Assembly (NCBI GenBank): GCA_028274465.1 | Contig: CM051455.1 | Coordinates: forward strand, 118,333,547-118,397,546 | From: Plantago ovata | Taxonomy: Eukaryota > Streptophyta > Magnoliopsida > Lamiales > Plantaginaceae | Reading direction: 5' to 3' | DNA length: 64,000 bases | In this document: positions 47,210 to 60,765 of the stretch, piece after piece | Layout of the letters: the number at the start of each line of letters is the position of its first letter | Position numbering within the stretch: position 1 is the stretch's first letter | Program-made: the position numbers and the translations under genes | Notes under the pieces: model-generated | The model's input: only the letters and a program-made list of their open reading frames with translations | What the model was told of the DNA's origin: nothing | Database searches by the model: none

Positions 47210-50200
47210 ACTACCCACAAATGCATGCCCCAATTGCCGGCAGTGAGATAGAAATACTCATAAGGAATCAATCCAAGTTTCCTTTTTGATTTCTTGGCCA
47301 CAGGGTCAGAGTAATAGGCAACACCAATTGGTTTTATCAAATCAGGTTCTTGTATTATGTACTTACCAATTGAAGTTGTTCTTACCAAGACTTCCAGATT
47401 CAGCCATCTCCCAACAATATTTCTTGGTAGGGAAGGAGGATCCCTTTCTTTTCTTTTCACCTTGAGATCAACCCAAGTATACATTTGGTTCAGTATAGGA
47501 GTTGGAAAGAACTCATTCACCAGCAAGTCTTCCAGCCTTAAGATCCAGCAACTATGAACGTTTCTGATCACGTTCTGAGTGGTTTCCTCATTGCTGGTCT
47601 TTGTATATTCAATGACGGAGCCAATAGCAATGCTGGCCAGCCTCTTTTCTTCCTGTCTTTGCCTTCTTCTTCTTGACTTTGCACTGTCTTGATCTTTTGC
47701 TGAACATCTTGAGTCAGAAGAAAAATGCTTTGATTGGCCAGACGGAGTTAAGGCTGTTATTGGTCTAGCTCTTATGACTTGAGCTATGGTCTGATTGTCA
47801 TCATCATCATCATCTTCATTATTCAGATCTTGATGACTTTCAGTGTTACAGAATTCTTGAGTTTCAGCAGCAGTTTTTCTATTTTTCGGACTTGCTGAAT
47901 TCAACTCAGAATCTGCTTGTCTTTTAGAACTTTGCTCTCTTTCAGCAAGAGGTTCTATAGTCAGTGGCGCTTCAGTAGGGATTTTCTTCCTTGAAGATCT
48001 CTTTTGCTTCTCTTCCCCCTTAGACATGGATTGCATCATTGGAGTAATGTGCAAAGAGAAGAACTCATTACAATTTTCAGCAAGAGTGCTTAGGCTGTTG
48101 TATTTCATAATGATTGCTTGCTGATCAGAGGTCAGCTTTGACAATTCTTGTTTAATACTCACCATATTCTCCTCATGTTTGCGCTCTGTTGCGACCTTAT
48201 CTTCAATGAAAGTCTGAGCCTTCACTAATGCAGACTTTGCTAGCCGGAGTGCTTGACTTACATCTTCTTCATAGCTCTTGTGGTAAAGACTGATGTCTTT
48301 CTGAGCTATTGTAAGAGTAGTAGTGCGTTTCAGCACAGTAGCCAATATTTTTCCGATATCAAGCGGACTCTCAGCAAGTAGTGCATCATCTTCTGCTTTG
48401 CAGGCTTTGTGGACTTCCATAAGTGCCAAAATTCTTGGAGTGAAATCCTCCACATTTGGGAACAACACTAAATTTGGGGTCAAGGAATGAACTTTGAGCT
48501 CAGAAGCAAATTGATCATCTTTTGTCAACAAATGACTTCTCAAGTCATCTCCTACATCATGTTCGTAGTCAGGAAGAGGAATTTCAACCACTTTGGGGTC
48601 TTTCTTTGAATTATCATCCTCATTTGCTGAAAGATCATCTTCATCCTCAGATTCATCAAGGCCAGCAACCTTGGAACCTAAATCGGCAGCTTCATTCCTT
48701 TCTGGTTGAGTGGTTGCTGATGGCAACGCTTCAGACTCAACGACTGGAGTTTCACCAGTAGTAAGTTTTAATTGAGTAGTTGCTGAGGGCAACGTTTGAG
48801 ACTCAATTGCTGGAGTTTCACCGGTAGTAAGTGGAAGGGAGGGGACTTCCTGTGGCTTTACTCCAGAAGATTGAGCAATATCGAAATTCTGAATTCTGTG
48901 TATGCCTTGCATGAATTTGGAGACTATTTTGAAGTGCTCTTTGTTAATCTTCATCCATTTCTCCATCATCTTCAAGGTTTGGATCAGTGATCTTGCATCG
49001 AGTAAGGATAACTCGGCATTAGAAAGCTTGCCTTTGCCAAGTTTCAAAGCGGCTCGCTTTCTGGCGTACTCTTCTTCAGTATCAGCGCCTTGAACAGGTG
49101 CTTGAGTACTTGTCTCATTAGGAGCAGGTTGAGATTCTTGCTAAGTTGGTGTTTGTTCAGCTTGCTGATTGTCTTGATTCTCAGTTTCAGCAACTGTCAG
49201 TTTGAGTCCACCAGCATCAGGACTAGGACCTTGATTGTCATCATCGTCGTCCTTTTTATCCTTAGAATCTTTTCCTTCATCATCACTGGGATCAGTAGGG
49301 ATATTTTTATCTTCTTCCTCTTCATCATCATCTGTTAATATGACCAACTCTAACTTCCTCTTCTTCATTGATTTTGTGGGGATCAGCCACCACGGGTACA
49401 AAGGAACCCTTGAGCATCACAGCTTGTTCAGCTGGAGAGGCACTCTTAAATTTTGCCTTCATATTCTCTCTGATTTGAGCAATCAGATTTGAGCTCATTA
49501 GCTGAGAATATGACATGTCTTCCGGAAGTATAGATTGGACTAAGGTCTCGAGCTTCAGCAAAGAAGACCTCTTTTTCTCGTTTGATAGATGAAGATGAAG
49601 GTCAGAAAGGTCCATCCTTCTGTACCTTTGCCAGTTGCTGACAGACTTAGCAACTCTTGACAAGGTAGTTCTCTTGAAGTCTAAGTAAAGTTCCTCAGAA
49701 CTCACTTTTGGATCTTCAGTGATGTGAACCACTTCAGTGGTCTCCTTTTGATCCTGAAAAAGAATAACATTATGTTCAGGAGAGGTTTGGATAATAGTAT
49801 TAGAGTCCAAAGCTGAAACATGATTTAACTACTGAGTTTTAACAAGCTCATGTTGCACACTTGTTTGTGCTGGTACTATTTCCATTCCTTGAGGAGCTTG
49901 AGAAGCATCCTCCATTTGTTCATCCTGAAATAAATGTGAGTTACATACAAGTACTAAGTTGTCAAACTACGTTGTATTACCAAAAACTTTAACTACCTAC
50001 TGAGCAGGAAGTGTTGATTCTAGTGCAGAGGCTTCAGCAACCGTCTGACTTGTATCTTGAGAAGTCTGTAGAGAAATCATAATATTAGCAAAAGATTGAG
50101 TTTCAGAAAGTGAAGATTTGCTTATTGTTGAGTTAACTACCTGCTGAAGAAGGACAGGTGGTGACTCAGTCCATTCAGCATTAACAGCTTCTTCAGTTTC

Positions 50201-52234
50201 TGGGACTGTTTCTTCAGCAGACTTCTTTTCTTTCTCTGTTTGAGAAAGCTGTGCGGTTTCAGCTATCTCCATTGTCTCTGAAATGACAAGTTGAGCAGAA
50301 GCATCTTGACCCTTAAGCTCACTGCTTTTCATGAAAACATCGATTGATTTGTTGGATGTTTCTTCAATATCCAACTCCATTTGATGTCTTATTTCTTCCA
50401 GCACAAGCTGAACTTTGTCAATTGATGTTTTTGGTGAACTGGGGCTAGTATTCTCAGCATCACGAGATGCGTCGTCGAATAACGCTTCTTGTGTTGTTTC
50501 AGCAACTTCTGGGACTTGAACCATTGCGGTCTCAGCAACTGGTTCTTCAGCAACTTGATTAGTTGCTTGTTCAACAACCATCTTTTCAGCAACGACAGCT
50601 TCAGCAAGTGTCGCGGTTCTTATATCAGCAGCGATATCAGTCACTGGTTCCAGAGTTTCATCATCAAGATTATCTACAATGTAGATATCTGGGATTGGGG
50701 CAGGAATTTCATTTCCACTGCCTTGTGGTCTATTTTCAGTAGATGAATCAACATTAAGTTGATTGTTGAAGGCTTCCGCAAACACTTCAACATTGCTGAC
50801 ATAGGTTTCAGTAACCACCTTGTCAACATCTACTGGAGCTTGCTTTTCAGCAACTGCTTGAGAATCGTCCGAGAGATCATGGACAATTGGTACTGACTTG
50901 CGAACCAGTGTTTTCTTTCTTGGGTTATTTGTCCTTTTTCTCTTGGGGACGGGGTTAGCTGATGACGCTGCAGTCTGAGTGTCATCATCAGCTTTCCTCT
51001 TTTTCTTCTTGGATTTCTCCAGTTTCCCACCAGTGGCGTTAGTAGTTGCATTTTCAGCAACGGGTGTAGTGGTGTTAGCATGATCACCATCTACAACAGT
51101 TTCATCTCTATCACGATCTACAACAGTTTCATCAACAACTTTTTCATTTGCTGGAACATTTTCTTACTGAGTGGTGACATCTGCAGCTGTTGTATACCTT
51201 TCTTACTGGCTTGTGCTGACAACATTTGCAGCTGTTGTCTTCTTTGATTTTTCGATTTTCTTGCCAGCAGTCTTAGGTACATTTTGCTTGTAGAAGGCTC
51301 TTCCCACATTGCATACAGATTTCTTGATTGGCAATGGGTTTCTCAGCTGAATCCTGATGTGTTCAACAATATAGCATATCTTCAGTCCATAAATGACTGG
51401 GAAGGTAGGTGAGACCTTGTTGTCTTCAACCTTGACCTTAAACTTAGTAACACAATCAACAAGTCTGTTGAAAATGTACTTTGTCCAGTTGAGCTCCGTT
51501 TTGTTCTCATAGATATGCATCAGCAACGGCCACCTTCTCAAGCCTACTTGGTCTATTCCTCCAACTTGGGAGTCCAAGACTTTGATTAGTAGCAGAGATA
51601 CTAGACCAAGTGAATGGCAGAGATGCTTCCTCTTAACGTGCTTTGTCCAAGTCACGGGAGCAATCTCTCATTTCTTCATTTTCTCATTTCTGACATCACT
51701 GTAGAAGGCTTCTATCTCTTCATCAGTGGCAGTGATGTCATCTTCAGTTCCAGTGGTTGGAATCTGAAAGATTTATGCTAAATCAGTCCATTTCAGGACG
51801 ATTTGCGTGTTCTGAACTGTAGAAAAGATCACTTTTTCAGTGACTCCTTGACTATCAGTTAGGGACTGGATTTCTGCATTGTTGTAGAATTCCATAGTAT
51901 CTAACATGCTCACTTGCTTAGGGCGAGCAGTTATAAAATGAATGAGGCCTTGTTGTTTAATGAAGTCAATCGCCTCTTCATTGTCACCGTCTAGTTCTTG
52001 TTCATAGAAGTATCGGATATACTTCTCTTTTGCGAAACCACCTCATTGCATCATCATCTCACACTTTGCAGTGTCAAGATATGAGGGAGGCATAGGTTTT
52101 TCTGTGATTCTATCGTTTCTCCACAAAACTTTCGTTGTGTTAGTCACCAGAGTTGTCACCGGAGCAGTGCGTTTTTCAGCACTATCAACCTTAGACGACT
52201 TTGAGGTCTTAGATGATTGTCTTTTTGGTGCCAT
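47210..52234 (-). pseudogene. SIRE-like extra ORF (ORF2), copy E
   Basis: The most complete copy of the extra ORF starts MAPKRQSSKTSKSSKVDSAEK. A conserved N-terminal block (SYLDTAKCEMM, HVKRKHLCHSLGLVSLLLIKV, YIFNRLVDCVTKFKVKVED, FPVIYGLKICYIVEHIRIQL) is followed by K-rich and V/A/E/T/Q-rich tails, an acidic DDDEEEEDKNIP stretch, a second helical block (DDQFASELKVHSLTP, LDIGKILATVLKRTT) and a basic, aromatic-rich end (RSRRRRQRQEEKRLA). Intron-like gaps separate blocks. There is no clear signal peptide or transmembrane anchor, so a true envelope is not supported. The family is unknown to me. It is broken, with several breaks. Confidence 0.65.
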
Positions 52235-53141
52235 TTCTTTATATAGAAGAGAAATGTGTACGAAAAAGATTATTTGCTTTTTGACCGGAGGTACAGTAGA
52301 TTCAGGCTAAAATTTGCAGAGAAAGGAAATGTGAGTTAAAGAATTTTGTCTTTCTCTAACCCCTTTATATAGTGTCTCTGATGTGTGAGAAACTCAATCG
52401 ATTTGAGTTTTCAGCAAGGGTAAAACAGAGAAACAATAGCATTAGTGGCGCCTTTGCATTAAATGCGTAGTGGCCCACTAACAAAAACAGTCAGAGCACT
52501 CTTTCTCTTTGTAATGTTAACTGTTAGATTAATAACTCCTTTTAATCAATGGCCACGATTGTATTTCATGTCATGGTTATTACCGAGTTTATCTGTGCCC
52601 GATTAACGTCACAAATTGATTTTACCGAGATTTATGGGTTTTGATTGCTTGCTGAAATAAACAAGAATCTTTTCAGCGAGTTTGCATAAATAGCCTTGTT
52701 ACTTGCTGAAAATTCCCCCTTACTCAGACATCTCATATTTACTTAAGTTCAAAAGATATTTCTGAGTTCCCGTATCAGTAAATTCGTTTTATACTTGAGA
52801 TATCTTTTGGTAAAATCTGAGAAATGAGTTTTGCTCTTTTCTGAGTTCCTGTCTCAGAATATTCCCTTGATACTTTAATACTTGTTTCAGTATCTTTGAT
52901 TGTCTGAATACCCGTTTCAGCAATCTTTAAAGTTTTTCTCTTACTGAATGCCTGTCTCAGCAAGTGATCAAGTTTTCCTAACAAATGCCCGTTTTGAAGG
53001 AATTACTTGTTGAATGCCTGTTCCAGCAATCATGTAGTGACCTATCATTTCTTAGAAGAAATTGGTGGAAGGAGCTTTTAATTAAGTAAGAATACTTTGG
53101 CTTGCTGAATACCTGTTTGAGCATTCTGCCAATTGTATCCT
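52235..53141 (-). promoter_or_regulatory. Pol/ORF2 spacer of copy E with hairpin array
   Basis: This aligns with the spacers of C and D. Hairpins include 52837-52861 (loop TTCCTGT) and 52898-52925 (loop TACCCGT). At both, the closing base pair differs from copy D on both sides so that pairing is kept. The polypurine tract lies at about 52712-52722 (AAGGGGGAA on the minus strand) and the CTATATAAAGG box at about 52362-52372. Confidence 0.8.
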
Positions 53142-56100
53142 TTATTGAGGTAATTCAATCAATCCAAGGTTATACCTTAGCATTGCGAATCTATTATCTG
53201 GTAGGGGCTTGGTAAAGATGTCAGCAAGTTGATCATCAGTACCCACTTTGACAACCTCAATATCTCCCTTTTCCACATGATCTCTAATGAAATGATGTCT
53301 AATATCAATGTGTTTTGTCCTTGAGTGAAACTTAGGATTTTGCGTGATAGCAATAGCACTCGTATTATCACAAAAGATTGGTGCTTTTTTGCAGAAATAC
53401 CATAATCTCTTAATTGTTGCTGAATCCATAGGATTTGAGTTGTGCAACAACCAGCCGCAATGTACTCAGATTCAGTAGATGAATTGGCAACACAGGTTTG
53501 CTTCTTGCTGAACCATGATATTAATCTAGTACCCAAAAACTGACAAGTTCCAGAGGTACTTTTTCTATCAAGAGTTGATCCTCCATGATCAGCATCAGAA
53601 TAATCAACCAATTCATGTCCAGAATATTTAGGATACCATAATCCAACATTGACTGTACCTTTGACATATGTTAGTATCTTAAGTGCCTTTTTGTGGTGTG
53701 ATTCTCTTGGATCAGATTGGAATCTTGCACACACACAAACAGCATACTGAATGTCAGGTCTACTTGCTGTTAAATACAACAAGGAACCAATGAGCTTCCT
53801 ATGCTTGTGTTCTTCAACACTTTTATCTTCTTTAGTATAGCCCAATTTGGTACCAACACTCATAGGGATCTTTTCAGGTTTCTCTTCCTCTTTGATCCTA
53901 AACTTTATGAGCATTTCTTTCGCATACTTTGCTTGATTTATGAATATTCCATCTTTGAGTTGTTTGACTTGCAATCCTAGGAAATAATTCAATTTTCCCA
54001 TCATATTCATTTCAAATTTGTTTGTCATGAGTTTGGCAAAATCATCACAAAGTTGCTTGTCCTTAGATCCAAAAATAATATCATCCACATAAATTTGAAC
54101 TAAGAGTATTTTACCATGATGGTTCATGGTAAACAAGGTTTTATCAACTTCACCATTCTTGAAACCATTATCCAGCAAGAACTTAGCCAAGGTATCATAC
54201 CAAGCTCTTGGTGCTTGCTTTAGACCATATACAGCTTTCTGAAGCTTGTATACCATCTTGGTTTCTGAGGAAAGTTCAAAGCCAGGGGGTTGTTCTAAGT
54301 AGACTTCTTCAGCAACTTCACCATTCAAGAATGAACTTTTAACATCCATTTGGTAAACAATGAAGTCATTGTGAGCAGCAAAGGCCAAGAAGAGCCTAAT
54401 TGCATCCAATCTCGCAACTGGTGCATAAGACTCATCATAGTCCAATCCTTCAGTCTGACAGTAACCTTGAGCAACTAAATGTGCTTTGTTTCTTGTTACT
54501 TCACCAGACTCACTCAACTTGTTTCTAAACACCCATTTTGTACCAATAGCTTTCTTGCCTTCAGCAAGTGGTACAAGTTTCCAAACTATGTTCCTTTCAA
54601 ATTGATCCAGTTCTTCTTGCATTGCCTTGATCCATTCAGAATGCTTTAGAGCTTCTTCTATGGTTTTAGGTTCAATTTCTGAAACAAAGCAAGAGAACAA
54701 TGATTCTACTTCTACGACATTTGCTTCTTCATCAAGTCCATGAGTAGCAGAAACTTTGGATCTAGTCACTTTGCATTTATCAATATCACCAATCATATCC
54801 GTAGAGGGATGATCTCTAATCCATTTGTTAACAGGTTTTCTGCTCGTTGGATCTGGATATGTTTGCTCATCAGCATGTGACTCTTCAGCATGTACTTGTT
54901 CAGTACTACGGGGATTTTGTGTCTCTGCTGAGATAGGTTCATCAGCAACTTCTTGTTCAGCATTGCTAGATTGTGGTAACTCATCAGCAGGCATGGGAGG
55001 TTGCGTAGTTTCAGCAACTTCCGGAGCAACTGCGTCTTTTTCTGGAAATTCTTTGTCGTGAACTACATTTATCTTGTCATGACTTGGGGGAGGAGAGTCA
55101 TTGTCAGAATCATCATTTAGTTCAATTGACTTGATTTGCCTAGCATTAGATTCAGTTCTTTGCTCATGTATGATTAGCTTTTTCATACATTCTGATATTT
55201 CTTCTTCAGCAGGCACTCCTTGTGTCTTTTCGTAGAATACAACATGCACTGATTCTTCGATCTTTTGTGCCTTTTTGTTGTAAACTCTATAAGCTTTACT
55301 ATGCAAGGAGTAACCAAGAAATTTCGCTTCGTCTGCCTTTGGTTGAAATGTTCTTAGGTATTCTCTACCGTTATTAAGAACGAAACACTTACAACCAAAT
55401 ACTCTTAGATGAGTGATATAAGGAGGTCTACCAACAAACAACTCATATGGAGTTTTGTTGTATTCCTTAGTAATCAAACATCTGTTTTGAGTGTAGCAGG
55501 CGGTATTAATCGCTTCAACCTAGTAAGCCTCACTTATTTCAGTGTCAGCAAGCATTGTTCTTGCGGCTTCTTTTAGGGTACGATTCTTCCGTTCAGCAAC
55601 ACCGTTTTGTTGTGGTGTCCTTACTGAGGATACCTGATGTTGTATACCTTTTGAAGTGCAATACTCAGTTATGTACTGGTTTACAAACTCAGTACCATGG
55701 TCTGTCCTTATGAATTTTACTTTGTCATTTTTCATGACTTCAAGCTTATTCAGCAAGTTAGGTATTTCAGTCCTTGTTTCAGATTTGTGCTTGATAAATA
55801 CTACCCAAGTGAATCTTGAATAGTCATCTACCACCACCAGATCATACTTCTTACCATCATAGCTTGTTGAAGAAGATTCAAACAAGTCCATGTGCAAGAG
55901 TTGTAAAGGTTTTGTGGTTGACGGTACTGCCTTGTTCTTAAAAGAAGTTTGGTTTGCTTTCCTTGTTGACATGCATTGCAAACACCATCCTTCTTAAAAG
56001 TAACCTTAGGTAATCCAACTACGAGTCCTTTTTAGACAGCTTATTCAGCGTCTTGAAGTTTAGATGACTTGTTCGTTTATGCCATAACCATGCTTTTTCA

Positions 56101-56531
56101 ACAAGGCAATCGTGATCTGAGACAAGGCATTTTTCAACGATTGCTGAAGACCAATCTACGGTGTACAAGCCTCCTGATCTTCTTGCAATCATAATAACCT
56201 TCTTTGTCTCGAAATCTATAAGTTTACATTCATCACTTTTGATTTTGATGAAGTATCCTTTGTCAGCAAATTGACTCATGCTGAAAAGATTAAACTTAAG
56301 ATTTTTGACATAAAGAACTCCCGTAATGGTAATGCATCCTAACTTCACGTCACCAAAGCCTTTTGTAGAACCACAGCCTCCACCAGCAAACCTTATTGTT
56401 GGACCTTTAGACCACCGTCTATAGTTTATAAGGTTATTCTTGTTGCCCGTCATGTGCTTTCCACAACCACTGTCAAAGTGCCAGATTGCATCTTTTGTCT
56501 CCGTGGCTGAAGTCTGCACAATCAAGAGCAA
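53142..56531 (-). pseudogene. pol: SIRE-like pol, copy E
   Basis: It has the same order as copy D: protease (WHFDSGCGKHMTGN), GAG-pre-integrase, integrase core (LLHMDLFESS, VVDDYSRFTWVVFI, TPQQNGVAERKNRTL), acidic linker, reverse transcriptase ([25 protein letters not shown]) and RNase H ending [15 protein letters not shown]...LGLIELPQ. It is highly similar to D, so the two derive from closely related active sources. It is broken, with about three breaks. Confidence 0.88.
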
Positions 56532-56582
56532 ACAAGTTAATTATCCAATATTGGATGTCCATTAACATGTTCAAGAATGCGT

Positions 56583-57836
56583 TGATGAACGCGGGTTTGT
56601 CAGGTCCCGATTCAGCAAATAAATTTGTTATTTAGCCAAAGGCAATTCAAAACTACAACGAAAACCGTAGTGTAGCAGTAGAATGACCTCGAGTGTCGTT
56701 CTCTCATGACTATAACTAGCTTTATCTATTTAACTAGAGAATATAAAAACAACAGACGTAATAGCAAGGGGTTTTCTAACAGATAATGGAGATTGGTGAT
56801 AGTATGATCCTTCAAAGCATAACGGGTCAATAATCATGCGTAAATTCCTCGGTCTTGCATGGAGATCTTTGATCAATCTAATGTCCTGTTGCAATTATTA
56901 AGCACTACGAAGATAATGATACTGACAAGTCAAGCACTATTGTCCAATTGTGTTCCGTAATTATTCAACACTACGAAGATATACACGCGCCTAGGTCGAC
57001 GAGGGTCCAATTGTGCATAATAATTAATACAACATACGAGAATTTAGGCTGAGCCTGATCAACGAAATAAAGCAATAACACGGAGTATAATGCGCGATAT
57101 AGCCATTAGCATGATTATCTTCCCTTCGCTAAGAATTCACATACTACCACCAACGATAAGTTTAGCTACTCATAATAGGCATGCAATCAACAGAAATCAT
57201 AGAAGAAAACATGTTGAAAGATATATTAAAATAAGTAGAATAAACTGTAAGATAGAATGTTACCGAAGGTTGTCAATCTCCGAAGAATTGCGATCCTACA
57301 AGCTCCAATCTGCTATGAAAAAGTGTCCCCTAAGCTACGAACCCCCAGAATAGGCTCTGGGAAGTCCCTACCTAAAACTACAGAGAAAGGTGAGAAAGTA
57401 GGTCTGGAAAAGTATGAACTTCGGAGAAAACTGAGCAACTATATATAGGCCTCAAAATATTGTGGGGCGGTTCGCCCGGGAGAAAATCTCGCGAATTCCC
57501 CGTTTTCGAGCGTTTTTGGAATTCTTCCCCTTTTCGGACTCGGTTTCTGTCTTCTAGTGGCCTTCTAACCTCCAGATTCGACACCCCCTAGACTCCAAAT
57601 CCTATCCGGAAACCTTCAGATACTCCAAATAGGCTTCTGGAACACCAATTCCTTGTCAACTTCAATATAATTTCCCGAAAATCCTTGATTTTCAACCAAA
57701 ACCTGTAAAATAAAATCTAAAGGGAAACGTGACACTATTCTAATAAAATGTACTAAAATATAGCTAAATTAACATAGATGATAGCTAAAATAGGTGAAAA
57801 AGATTCAAATGAAATTGTAAAATACACATTCATCAA
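56583..57836 (-). repeat. Outer LTR of complex H (3' side)
   Basis: A complete minus-strand LTR starting TGATGAATGTGTATTTTAC at 57836 and ending in GCGTTCATC-type sequence at 56583. It is preceded, in element sense, by the polypurine tract GGTTTGGGGAGTT at about 57837-57849. Confidence 0.9.
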
Positions 57837-59461
57837 ACTCCCCAAACCGAACCTTTGCTTGTCCTCAAGCAACTAAGCTAGACTCTAATACAAAAAACAA
57901 TGCAAGACACAAAATGGAGTCTCATGCAAAATAAAATGAACTAATCTACTGAATCTACCAAAAAACATATGAACAAAAACCATATAAATCAAAGCATGAA
58001 TATTGGTTGAAGAATACCTGGATTGACTTATACACATCCACATAAGCACTTATGTCAAGACAAGATAGTCTCTCGTAACATTCTCTACCTGGACCTAGTC
58101 AGTGACGACGTAATGAAGCATGCTAAGATACGAATGGTTGTCTCGTGCCTATGAAACTGAGGACTTACTGCTGTTCCACCATGTTAAGACTTTCCCTCAA
58201 AGAGGCCGAATCAGTACTGGCTCTCATCAAACGAAGGAGGGTTCCCTATAAAAGATAACACTCCCCTATTCTACCCACCTCTCAAGTAAAGTCTTAAGCT
58301 ATTCACCACTTCCTGAATAGCAGGACGAGGGTGGTCTAGAATAGATGACACTCAAGACAAAAAAGACAAAAAAATTACAACACGATTACGAACATTACAA
58401 GAATTGGAAAATAAGACACAACACTATGCTAAACTGCTATTTGGCTTTCTTTTTTGACCCTTCTTTGCTTTTTGGAGTCTTTTCTCTTTCTTTTCTTTTT
58501 TTTTTCTTTCCAGATTCTTTTTTTTCTTTTTCTCTTTTTTTTTTCTTTTTTGTCTTTTTTTTCCTGGAATTTTTCTTTCTTTCTTTTTTTTCGATTTTTT
58601 CTAGCCAGCAGTAGCATAACAAAAAGAGAAACAAAATGACTCACACGACTTCCCCAAACCTATTCGAAAGAATAGGTTGGAGTACAAAATTTACGGAAAA
58701 ACAAAAACAAACTCACGATACGGAAATGAAAAACGAAAACAAGTCTAATGATGGTGAAACCCCCTCCCCAAACCTATTTGGAAGAATAGGTTGTAAACAA
58801 AGGATCACACAACCTCACACTACCTCCTTCCTAGGCATTTAGCAATTTCAAAGCATGGTGAAGACTTGTTGCCTCTTAGGTACATAATTACTCGGGAAAA
58901 CAACCATAAGACCCTAACATGCATTATCCTATTATAAAGGCCTTCATGAACCGCAGTAGAGAAAACACCACTAAGTGATGTCGAGACTACCAAGCTTAAC
59001 TAAGTGCAATACATAAATGTGACAAGCCAAGCGAGAAAAAACTCAAACAAATTCATAGAGATGAAGCATACGATTTATTGCATAGTTAGTTGATCTACCC
59101 AATAAAAAAGTTCAAACAATTCGGCAATAAACTCAATATAAAGCATGCAAGACTATCCTAGGATGAATGTAGTGAATGCAACCTAAAAAATCTAAGAAAG
59201 CGGTAAACATGCAAATGCAAATGCAAACAAAGAACAAGATACTAATCAACACAAAGCCAAACAATACTTAACATCATGGTTCACATCCCATCCCCCTTAC
59301 GATTCTTAAGCTAGCCCCTAGCAAAAGAGAATGAGTAATAAGAAGTGATACTAGATGTTACCGAACGGTTTGGCCTCGGTTGGCTGAGAGTGGACATGTG
59401 AAAGGACTAATCATCGGGATGGTAGTCCCCATAAAAGTTCCTCCACATGTCATTCATGAGC
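57837..59461 (-). other. Internal 3' region of complex H
   Basis: This non-coding region aligns with about 15470-16977 of element A. It contains the family's polypurine tract, a pyrimidine-rich tract at about 58440-58600 (A/G-rich in element sense), and the two hairpins with polypurine runs at 58650-58680 and 58761-58792. No gene is seen. Confidence 0.8.
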
Positions 59462-60765
59462 TGATGAACGCGGATTTGTCGGTTCCGAATTCAGCAAATA
59501 ATATTTGTTAATTAGCCAAAGGCAATCCACAACTACAACGAAAACCGTAGTGTAGCAGTAGAATGACTCGAGTGTCGTTCTCTCAGGACTATAACTAGCT
59601 TTATCAAATCTAATTTAGAATATAAAAACAGCAGACAGATAGCAAAGGGGTTTCTAACAGATAATGGAGATTGGTGATAGTATGATCCTTCTTAGCATAA
59701 CGGGTCGATAATCATGCATAAATTCCTCGGTCTTGCATAGAGATCTTTGAATCAATCTAGTGTCCGGTTGCAATTATTAAGCACTACGAAGATAATTGGT
59801 CTGACAAGTCAATCACTATTGTCCTAATGTGTTCCGTAATTATTCAACACTACAAAGATAAACTCGCGAATAGGTCGACGAGGGTCCAATTGTGCATAAT
59901 AATTAATACAACATACGAGAATTTAGGCCGTGCCTGATTAACGAAATAAAGCAATGACACGGAGTATAATGCGCGATATAGCCATTAGCATGATTATCTT
60001 CCCTTCGCTAAGAATTCACATACTACCACAAACGATAAGTTTAGCTACTCATAATAGGCATGCAATCAACAGAAATCATAGAAGAAAACATGTTGAAAGA
60101 ATATAATAAAATAAGTAGAATAAAACTGTAAGATACAAAGTTACCGAAAGTTGTCAATCTCCGGAGAATTGCGATCCTACGAGTTCCAAACTGCTATGAA
60201 AAAGAGTCCCCTAAGCTACGGACCCCCAGAACAGGCTCTGGGAAGTCCCTACCTAAAACTACAGAGAGAGGTGAGAAAGTAGGTCTGGAAAGATATGATT
60301 TTCGGAGAAAACTGAGCAACTATATATAGGCTTCGAATTACTGTGGGGCGGTTCGCCCCACACACCCGGCGGTTCGCCCGGTGTGGGGCTGTTCGCCCCA
60401 CATCTACTACGGTTCGCCCCAGAGAAATTTTCGCGAAATTCCGCGCTTTTGGATTTCTTCCCCTTTTCGGACTCGGTTTCTGTCTTCTAGTGGCCTTCTA
60501 ACCTCCAGATTCGACCCCTAGACTCCAAATCCTATCCGGAAACCTTCAGATACTCCAAATAGGCTTCTGGAACACCAATTCCTTGTCAACTTCAATATAA
60601 TTTCCCCGAAATCCTCAAATTTCAACCAAAACCTGTAAAATAAAATCTAAAGGGAAACGTGTCACTATTCTAATAAAATGCACTAAAATATAGCTAAATT
60701 AACATAGAGGATAGCTAAAATAGGTGAAAAAGACTCGCATGAAAGTGTAAAATACACATTCATCA
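59462..60765 (-). repeat. Inner minus-strand LTR of complex H
   Basis: A complete 1304 bp LTR with both TGATGAA/TTCATCA ends. Its palindrome cluster at about 60350-60420 is the largest of the family here, with several GGGGCG- and CCGGGCG-type hairpins. Its flanks (TGAGC and GAAAC) do not match, so it is not a simple solo LTR. Confidence 0.88.

Larger units (their letters stand above)
47210..56582 (-). mobile_element. SIRE-like Copia copy E, part before complex H
   Basis: This is a minus-strand copy of the same family as D, holding pol (56531-53142), spacer (53141-52235) and ORF2 (52234-47210). Copy G lies at its ORF2 end and complex H between pol and gag; the element resumes at 63045. Gag N-terminus, 5' LTR and 3' LTR are not in the window. 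It is broken, with about eight breaks besides the insertions. Confidence 0.87.

Noticed and set aside
59462-60765. A simple solo LTR.
   Set aside because: Its flanks TGAGC and GAAAC do not match, and it abuts an inverted partial LTR inside a larger TGCGT-flanked complex.
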